Source: Hyphomicrobiales bacterium
GTDB lineage: Bacteria; Pseudomonadota; Alphaproteobacteria; Rhizobiales; HXMU1428-3
Direction: 5' to 3'
Assembly (NCBI GenBank): GCA_021775425.1
Contig: JAJFHX010000004.1
Location: 1-64,000, forward strand
Length of the DNA: 64,000 bases
The position numbers were made by a program, and so were the translations under genes. Below are positions 55,802-64,000 of the stretch, piece after piece (the first letter of the stretch is position 1; every line of letters begins with the position of its first letter). The notes beneath the pieces are model-generated. The model made no database searches, was not told the DNA's origin, and was given only the letters and a program-made list of their open reading frames with translations.

Positions 55802-55879
55802 GCGTTTCGTAAATGTTGCGTTTTAGTGCATTTCGCGTTCCGTACATTTTGCGTTCCGTACATTTTGCGTTCCGTGCTG
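55802..55879 (+). repeat. 16-bp iteron array upstream of dnaA
   Basis: The unit GCGTTCCGTACATTTT is present in two exact tandem copies (55835 and 55851), preceded by two degenerate copies (55802 and 55818, the latter 17 bp) and followed by a partial copy (55867). The 16-bp period and the position 120-200 bp before dnaA suggest a protein-binding array. There are no spacers, so it is not CRISPR. Confidence 0.85.
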
Positions 55880-55938
55880 TGGCCTCACTTTAAAAAGTGA
55901 TTGGACGGAATTGAGTGACAACGAGGGTAGGCCAATTC

Positions 55939-55976
55939 ATTGACCAGATAAAAGTCAATCAATTGACCAAATAAAA
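55939..55976 (+). repeat. Pair of 15-bp direct repeats at the dnaA start
   Basis: ATTGACCAGATAAAA (55939) and ATTGACCAAATAAAA (55962) differ at one base and are 23 bp apart, ending 23 bp before the dnaA start codon. They could be an operator or leader element. Confidence 0.75.
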
Positions 55977-55998
55977 ATAGCCGGAATGGCTACAACAA

Positions 55999-57459
55999 AT
56001 GGGGTATTTAATTTTGAATCAGGACAAAGGACAGGTATGGAGCCGGGTAGCTGCGCGTTTGCGCGCAGAACTTGGCGAAGAAGTGTTTATGAGCTGGTTT
56101 GGCAGAGTTGAATTCGAGAGCCTCGAGGGCGGGGTTCTGAAGCTTTCTGTGCCAACACGTTTTTTAAGAAAATGGCTCGTTTCACACTATTACGACCGTG
56201 TACACAACGCATCATCCGAAGAATTTAAAAAATCAGAAGACGTGGTTAGTTCTGTCGCGTTTAGCGTTCGTCAACCGATTGCAGTAAAAGACACCGGTGA
56301 AGTGGATGTGAGCACAAAGCCAATAGGGCCGAAAAAAGGCAATGTCGGTATCACCAATCAAAGCAGTGTATTTAATGACGGCAATCATGAAAACTACACT
56401 GAATATGAAGGGTTTCAGGGGTCTCCCCTTGATAAACGCTTTACATTTGAAGGGTTTGTGACAGGTGGATCTAACCGCCTGGCTTATGCGGCTGCAAAGC
56501 AGGTTGCTGAAAGCCTTGGTCAGAACTTGCGGTTTAATCCATTGTACATTCACTCTTCAGTCGGGCTTGGTAAAACCCACTTACTGCACGCCATTGCCTG
56601 GGATGTGACACGGCGCAATAGTGATGCAAGGGTGCTGTATCTTACGGCTGAGCGGTTCATGTACAGTTTTATTGATGCGTTAAAGACCAGAGACGCTATG
56701 GCGTTCAAAGACAAATTGCGCGGCATTGATATTCTGTTGATTGATGATATGGAGTTTTTGCAGGGCAGAGCCACTCAACAGGAATTCGGGCACACGCTCA
56801 ACTCGCTAATTGATGGCAACAAACAGGTTATAGTTGCTTCAGACAGAGCACCAACACAGCTGGAAAGTCTTGACGCACGGATGCGCTCAAGGCTGGGTGG
56901 CGGCCTGGTGGTTGAAATTGAACCACTTGACTTTGATCTACGTTCGCAAGTGCTGCGGCATCGGATCAATGAAAAAATCGCCGAAGACCCGAAATTTGTT
57001 GTCCATGAAGAGGTGATTAACTTTCTGGCTGACAGGCTGACTGAAAGCGGACGGGAACTTGATGGGGCGGTGAACCGGATCTATGCAAACTCTCAGTTTA
57101 CTTCTGAGCCGATTACCCTAACCGCAGTTGAACATATCATTCGTGACCTGATGTGCTCGAAAGAGCCGAGACGGATCAAGATTGATGATATTCTGCGGGT
57201 GATCTCGCGGCATTATGGCGTGAGCCGGGGTGATATACTATCTGAGCGCCGTAACCGGTCTATTGTTTTGCCGCGTCAGGTCGGGATGTACCTCGCCAAG
57301 CGGTTAACGGCCCGGTCACTGCCTGAAATCGGCAGGCGTTTTGGCGGGAGAGATCACACGACAGTGCTTCATGCCATTCGCAAGATTGAGAAAGAACTTT
57401 CTGGCAATCAGACTCTTCGAGAAGACCTTGGTGTGCTTGAAAGATTGCTGAAAGACTAG
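55999..57459 (+). CDS. dnaA: Chromosomal replication initiator DnaA
   Basis: 486 residues. Domain I is at the N-terminus (WSRVAARLRAELGEEVFMSWFGRVEFE), a variable linker follows, then the AAA domain with Walker A GLGKTHLLHA and Walker B ILLIDDMEFLQG, and the C-terminal DNA-binding domain with GGRDHTTVLHAIRKIE. It melts the origin and loads the helicase. The ATG at 55999 has weak ribosome-site support, so the exact start is uncertain. A terminator follows about 40 bp after the stop. Confidence 0.97.
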   Translation: MGYLILNQDKGQVWSRVAARLRAELGEEVFMSWFGRVEFESLEGGVLKLSVPTRFLRKWLVSHYYDRVHNASSEEFKKSEDVVSSVAFSVRQPIAVKDTGEVDVSTKPIGPKKGNVGITNQSSVFNDGNHENYTEYEGFQGSPLDKRFTFEGFVTGGSNRLAYAAAKQVAESLGQNLRFNPLYIHSSVGLGKTHLLHAIAWDVTRRNSDARVLYLTAERFMYSFIDALKTRDAMAFKDKLRGIDILLIDDMEFLQGRATQQEFGHTLNSLIDGNKQVIVASDRAPTQLESLDARMRSRLGGGLVVEIEPLDFDLRSQVLRHRINEKIAEDPKFVVHEEVINFLADRLTESGRELDGAVNRIYANSQFTSEPITLTAVEHIIRDLMCSKEPRRIKIDDILRVISRHYGVSRGDILSERRNRSIVLPRQVGMYLAKRLTARSLPEIGRRFGGRDHTTVLHAIRKIEKELSGNQTLREDLGVLERLLKD

Positions 57460-57501
57460 GTGTTACTCAGTTTCTCAACTGATGTTTTAAATTTAATCAT
57501 C

Positions 57502-57537
57502 AAAGCCGGCCCATAAATTTCTGGGCCGGCTTTTGTT
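57502..57537 (+). terminator. dnaA terminator
   Basis: AAAGCCGGCCCA pairs with TGGGCCGGCTTT (12 bp) around an 8-nt loop, followed by TTTTGTTGTG. It separates dnaA from dnaN, so dnaN needs its own promoter. Confidence 0.9.
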
Positions 57538-57784
57538 GTGTTTTCAGGGCTGTTTCCTAAATTCATCAAGGCTTTGTCAGTGTGACCTTGAGCCTGATTT
57601 TGACTTATAATCAGGCAATTTGCTCTGTTTACAGTTTATTTTCCCTGTCGAATTGGCGCTGTTATTAGAAACGTGTATATATTCTTGGCGGGTTTGAGAA
57701 AAACTGTTGCAAATTGACCTTTAAACAGGTTCAATTGCGGACCCAAAGCGGATCAACTGATCACTCCTGAAGTCTCAAGTCCTC

Positions 57785-57811
57785 TGGACGAAAATCCTGT
57801 GGACGAAAATC
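57785..57811 (+). repeat. 15-bp-period direct repeat before dnaN
   Basis: TGGACGAAAATC occurs at 57785 and 57800, 27 bp before the dnaN start. The 378-bp dnaA-dnaN gap otherwise shows only the terminator; this repeat may be part of the dnaN leader. Confidence 0.6.
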
Positions 57812-57837
57812 TTAAATAAATTAAGCGGAACAAACAG

Positions 57838-58953
57838 ATGCAACTTGTCATTGAAAAAAGCGCTCTTCTTAAAGCTCTTAGCCATGTTACGTCCATTGTC
57901 GAGCGGCGAAATACCATTCCGATTTTATCAAATGTGCTGTTGGTTGCTTCTGGTGACCATCTTTGCCTGACTGCGACTGATCTTGAGCGTGAAGTGATTG
58001 AGAAGGTTCCTGCCAAAATTTCCAGCGAAGGTGGCACGACCGTTCAGGCGCATGTGCTACATGATATTGTGCGCAAATTGCCCGACGGCGCCGAAGTTGA
58101 GCTGACACGCGGCGACGATGACCGGGTGATGCTGACAGCGGGCAAAGGGCGTTATGATTTGCAAGCTCTGCCATCTGATGACTTTCCTGAGCTTAGCACC
58201 GATGATCTCAGTCATAAGTTCACCTTGAAGGCAACTGACCTCAAGCACTTAATTGAAAAAACCAAATTTGCTATTTCAACTGAAGAGACCCGTTATTACC
58301 TCAATGGTATTTATCTGCATGAGGCTGAGAATGACGGGACAGCAATGCTGCGTGCCGTTGCAACAGACGGACACAGGCTGGCGCAGGTTGAAGTGGAACT
58401 GCCATCTGGGGCAGCCGGCCTGCCGGGCGTGATTATCCCCCGCAAAACGGTTGGTGAAGTGCAGCGCATGGTTGCTGACGCTGAAGGTGATGTCACGGTT
58501 GAGATGTCAGACGCGAAAATCAGATTTTCCGTCGGTGATCTGGTGATGACATCTAAACTGATTGACGGCACTTTCCCGGATTATAACCGGGTGATTCCAA
58601 CAGCCAATGACAAAGCGCTTTCCGTTTCACGGGAAGTTTTTGCCAAAGCAGTTGACCGGGTCTCGACCCTTTCTTCTGACCGGGGCCGGGCTGTTAAACT
58701 CAATCTGACGGATCAGCGGCTGGTGCTGACTGTTAACAACCCTGACAGTGGCAGTGCAACTGAAGAGATTACGGTTGAATATAATGATGAACCGCTTGAG
58801 ATCGGCTTTAATGCCCGTTACCTGATGGACATTACCACTCAACTTGAAAGCGACACTGCAAACCTTCTACTGGCAGACCCAGGTTCTCCGACTATGGTCA
58901 GGGATGGCAGTGAAATGTCTGCTCTTTATGTGCTTATGCCGATGCGTGTTTAG
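57838..58953 (+). CDS. dnaN: DNA polymerase III beta sliding clamp
   Basis: 371 residues, the normal length, with three clamp domains. Typical segments are RNTIPILSNVLLVA, ATDGHRLAQVEVELP and the C-terminal YVLMPMRV. It forms the ring that tethers polymerase III to DNA. It precedes recF by about 60-80 bp. Confidence 0.98.
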   Translation: MQLVIEKSALLKALSHVTSIVERRNTIPILSNVLLVASGDHLCLTATDLEREVIEKVPAKISSEGGTTVQAHVLHDIVRKLPDGAEVELTRGDDDRVMLTAGKGRYDLQALPSDDFPELSTDDLSHKFTLKATDLKHLIEKTKFAISTEETRYYLNGIYLHEAENDGTAMLRAVATDGHRLAQVEVELPSGAAGLPGVIIPRKTVGEVQRMVADAEGDVTVEMSDAKIRFSVGDLVMTSKLIDGTFPDYNRVIPTANDKALSVSREVFAKAVDRVSTLSSDRGRAVKLNLTDQRLVLTVNNPDSGSATEEITVEYNDEPLEIGFNARYLMDITTQLESDTANLLLADPGSPTMVRDGSEMSALYVLMPMRV

Positions 58954-59012
58954 TTTCGTTATGTGCTTTAACTGCGCGAGAGATGTAATGCTTCAAGGAT
59001 CAACACCCCTTT

Positions 59013-60290
59013 ATGGTGGGAGCAATTATTTTCATGGGTGAATTTACCTCACACCAGAACAGCATAACCACAGACTTTTCCGGGCAGCGGCATGACAGAA
59101 ACTGGATTGAGCAAATCTCTCTGCATCAGTTTCGCAATTATAATTCTTTAAAAGTCGAATTGTCCCCTGCGCCGGTTGTGCTTGTCGGGGCGAATGGGGC
59201 GGGCAAAACCAATTTGCTGGAAGCGGTTTCACTTTTGAGCCCAGGGCAAGGATTACGCCGGGCACCAAGCAGCGAGCTGGCTCGTTTTCAACCCTCAATA
59301 ACTGGCTCTTCCCCTCTAGCTCAACAAGACCGTGATGATAACAGCGGGCATCCTCTGGCGCGTGAATGGGCTGTTTCTGCGCTGGTACACGGGGCGATGG
59401 GGGAAGCACGTATCGGCACCGGCGTTTCGGGGCGTTCAGCTTCAGACGCAGCGCGGCGAAAAGTGCGCATTGACGGGGCGACGCTCAACTCAACCACACC
59501 GCTTGGCGAATCCATTCAGATTTTATGGCTAACGCCTTCAATGGACGGCTTGTTTACAGGTGCCGCTTCTGAGCGACGGCGCTTTCTTGACCGACTGATG
59601 CTGGTGTTTAACCCACTGACACGCAAACAATGGAACCAGTTTGAGCGAGCGATGCGGCAGCGTAACAAGCTCTTAGAAGGGCCTGATAATTCTGATTATC
59701 TGTTTGATGGGCTTGAAATGCAGATGGCCGAATATGGCGTTGCACTGGCAGCCAGCAGGCTTGAAGCCATTGAGCGATTGCGCGGTGTTATTCGTGACAC
59801 CCGCTCAGACCTTAGTGCCTTTCCCTTTGCAACACTTGCGCTTGAGGGCACGCTTGAAACGGCCTTAGAGACAAAGGCGGCGATAGATGTTGAAGATGAT
59901 TACCGACTGATGCTGCGCCAGAATCGCAGCCAGGACCGAGCCGCCAGACGCACGCTGATTGGCCCGCACAGGACTGACCTGCTGGTTGGTCACGGGCCAA
60001 AATCAATGCCGGCGCGGTTTTGTTCTACAGGCGAGCAAAAAGCCCTGCTAACCGGGCTTATTCTCGCCCATGCGCGGCTGGTTTTTGACAAGGCTGGTGG
60101 TTACGCTCCGCTGCTGTTACTCGATGAAATTGCAGCCCATTTTGACGAAAAAAGACGCCATGCTCTTTATGAAGAAATTCTCAAACTGAACTGTCAGGCA
60201 TGGATGACCGGGACAGATGTTTCCAGCTTTGAATATTTTGGTAAAAATGCCCAGATTTTTACTGTTGATGGTGCTGAAATAGTCGCATAA
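59013..60290 (+). CDS. recF: DNA replication and repair protein RecF
   Basis: 425 residues at the track start, an SMC-like ATPase: Walker A GANGAGKTNLLEAV, the signature STGEQKALLTGLI and Walker B LLLLDEIAAHFDEKRR. It directs RecA loading at gaps. It is slightly longer than usual because of an insertion after the Walker A region (around FQPSITGSSPLAQQDRDDNS). The start may instead be ATG at 59034, since GGGAG lies 11 bases before it; neither is decisive. Confidence 0.95.
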   Translation: MVGAIIFMGEFTSHQNSITTDFSGQRHDRNWIEQISLHQFRNYNSLKVELSPAPVVLVGANGAGKTNLLEAVSLLSPGQGLRRAPSSELARFQPSITGSSPLAQQDRDDNSGHPLAREWAVSALVHGAMGEARIGTGVSGRSASDAARRKVRIDGATLNSTTPLGESIQILWLTPSMDGLFTGAASERRRFLDRLMLVFNPLTRKQWNQFERAMRQRNKLLEGPDNSDYLFDGLEMQMAEYGVALAASRLEAIERLRGVIRDTRSDLSAFPFATLALEGTLETALETKAAIDVEDDYRLMLRQNRSQDRAARRTLIGPHRTDLLVGHGPKSMPARFCSTGEQKALLTGLILAHARLVFDKAGGYAPLLLLDEIAAHFDEKRRHALYEEILKLNCQAWMTGTDVSSFEYFGKNAQIFTVDGAEIVA

Positions 60291-63022
<2,732 letters not shown>

Positions 63023-63063
63023 CAGTTTTGAACCTGAATGAAACGAAACGCATTGGCTTCATT

Positions 63064-63792
63064 TCAGACGTTGTAAATCAGCACGACCAGCTCTAGTGGC
63101 CCGTGGGCGCCGAGGGTTAGTGTTTGTTCGATGTCTGCTGTTCTTGAAGGGCCGCTGATGAGGTTTAGTGACCGTTTAGGAAACAGCGGTTCATTGCTAA
63201 CTCCTTGTTTTTCTACTGATATTTCCTCACCAAACTGATAGGCCTGTTCGTATGTCTGGTGAATGGTTTGAGCGTCCAGCAATGCGATGTGACAGGTCGG
63301 CAGATAATTTAACGGTGTCGGGTTTTCTGGTCCTGATGTGAAAAACAGAGTGCCTGTCTCAGCAGCCGCGGCAAAGGCATGGGTCATGGCGAGGTTGAGA
63401 TCGCTGACTTTCTGGCCATTGTTACTTACCAGCTTCAGCTCAGGTGCCAGCTGCCAGTTTAGTGACTGAATAAACGGATTTTCACCAATCATAATTTCTG
63501 TGCCGTAATTTTTTGTGGCCAGAACCTCTGAAAGCTTTTGCGGAATTAGCTCTGCATTCGCGAGATCATAAAGTTCGGTGTTTTGCGCTTTTAAGAATTC
63601 TCTTAGCCTTTCAAGGCACGCGTCTTTATCAAGCACGTCTGGCTGGTAAGGACTGATCTCGCGCACAGTTTCTAGCTGCTCAACAGAAGCTGCCCGTTTT
63701 CCGGTCGGGTCCGCTTGGCTAACGGCTTTTGATAGATTTTTCATGAAACGGTTGCGGCGTTCTTCAGACTTTTGCTGCTGTGACAGGCTCAT
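63064..63792 (-). CDS. lutC: LUD-domain lactate utilisation protein LutC-like
   Basis: 242 residues of the LutC/YkgG type. The C-terminal LUD domain shows MTHAFAAAAETGTLFFTSGPENPTPLNYLPTCHIAL and LISGPSRTADIEQTLTLGAHGPLELVV. In Bacillus, LutABC oxidises L-lactate. It overlaps the end of lutB by 4 bp (ATGA), so the two are coupled; lutA is not in the window. Confidence 0.9.
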   Translation of the reverse strand: MSLSQQQKSEERRNRFMKNLSKAVSQADPTGKRAASVEQLETVREISPYQPDVLDKDACLERLREFLKAQNTELYDLANAELIPQKLSEVLATKNYGTEIMIGENPFIQSLNWQLAPELKLVSNNGQKVSDLNLAMTHAFAAAAETGTLFFTSGPENPTPLNYLPTCHIALLDAQTIHQTYEQAYQFGEEISVEKQGVSNEPLFPKRSLNLISGPSRTADIEQTLTLGAHGPLELVVLIYNV

Positions 63793-64000
63793 TGTTGTTG
63801 CTCATTTTTGTTTTTTGACATTTTTTCTCTCCATTCAGACTGGAAACTTCTGGTGGCTAATCTTGGGAGGGTTCTGTGTTTCAGCCAGGATTTTGCACCG
63901 GGTGCATATCGCATCAGTGCATTCTGCCTTCCGGCCCATGAGGCGATGGGAAGTGAAACCCTTAAAGCAAAGTTATATAATCTGGGTCGCTTGGCGAGAC
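63789..64000 (-). CDS. lutB: LutB-like iron-sulfur protein, C-terminal fragment
   Basis: The last 69 codons of a gene that begins beyond the window edge, so it is not in the ORF track. The readable end is LAKRPRLYNFALRVSLPIAS, then SWLKHRTLPRLATRSFQSEWRE, ending in a Gln-rich tail. The sequence and the overlap with lutC fit the C-terminus of LutB, the iron-sulfur subunit. The truncation is only the window edge. Confidence 0.75.
   Translation of the reverse strand, partial: LAKRPRLYNFALRVSLPIASWAGRQNALMRYAPGAKSWLKHRTLPRLATRSFQSEWREKMSKNKNEQQQ

Larger units (their letters stand above)
53753..55998. other. Long gene-free region before dnaA; candidate oriC
   Basis: About 2.25 kb without a convincing gene, AT-rich, between the rpsT terminator and dnaA. 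The only track ORF (53928-54116, minus) has no recognisable features. The region contains clustered TGATCAAA palindromes, a 16-bp iteron array and a pair of 15-bp repeats. Genes from 45.5 to 53.2 kb run leftward and dnaA to gyrB run rightward, as expected if replication starts here. No DnaA box better than chance was found by eye, so origin function is inference; a long dnaA leader or regulatory RNA is an alternative. Confidence 0.5.

Noticed and set aside
55802-55879. Possible CRISPR array
   Set aside because: The 16-bp units abut one another without spacers, and no cas gene is present.

Overview
The window looks like chromosomal DNA of an alphaproteobacterium of moderate GC. The evidence is a C4-type 5-aminolevulinate synthase (HemA), a GapR (DUF2312) protein, an alphaproteobacterial-style pst-pho cluster with a long PstA, an FnrN/FnrL-type regulator beside a complete ccoNOQP-ccoGHIS locus, and gluQRS-rpsT followed by dnaA-dnaN-recF-gyrB. 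The species cannot be named from sequence alone. I saw no rRNA, complete tRNA, CRISPR array or insertion sequence.

Layout. 1-1040: the right-hand end of an integrated element, with a truncated P4-type integrase, possible arm repeats, and a 21-bp site that resembles the 3' end of a tRNA-Ser. 1060-6700: small metabolic and regulatory genes (Tat-exported HAD protein, LysR regulator, SnoaL-like protein, SDR, isochorismatase-like hydrolase, EamA transporter, TPR protein). 7.0-17.9 kb: housekeeping genes (gapR, rsmB, a heparinase-family protein with a long charged tail, purH, an SDR/queG pair, a GST, uppP, msrB). 18.0-26.7 kb: the phosphate regulon phoR-pstSCAB-phoU-phoB on the minus strand with a Pho box before pstS. 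A divergent ppk2 and an MliC-SH3 envelope protein follow.

29.0-45.5 kb is one uninterrupted plus-strand respiratory block: a divergent MocR regulator that overlaps ccmF, then ccmG-ccmH-ccmI-hemA-ccmE, an FNR-type regulator, and ccoNOQP-GHIS with a near-ideal FNR site. It links haem synthesis, haem attachment to c-type cytochromes, oxygen sensing, and assembly of the high-affinity cbb3 oxidase. The MocR protein keeps the PLP lysine but has lost other cofactor contacts, and a repeated 15-bp motif lies upstream. This is the most original regulatory candidate in the window.

45.5-53.2 kb is all minus strand: two hybrid histidine kinases around a YifB-type ATPase and a DUF1287 protein, then gluQRS. 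After rpsT comes about 2.3 kb with no convincing gene, directly before dnaA. It holds a 16-bp iteron array, a 23-bp-spaced direct repeat and clustered TGATCAAA palindromes, and is a candidate replication origin or dnaA control region. dnaA, dnaN, recF and gyrB follow on the plus strand, and the window closes with lutC and the end of lutB on the minus strand.
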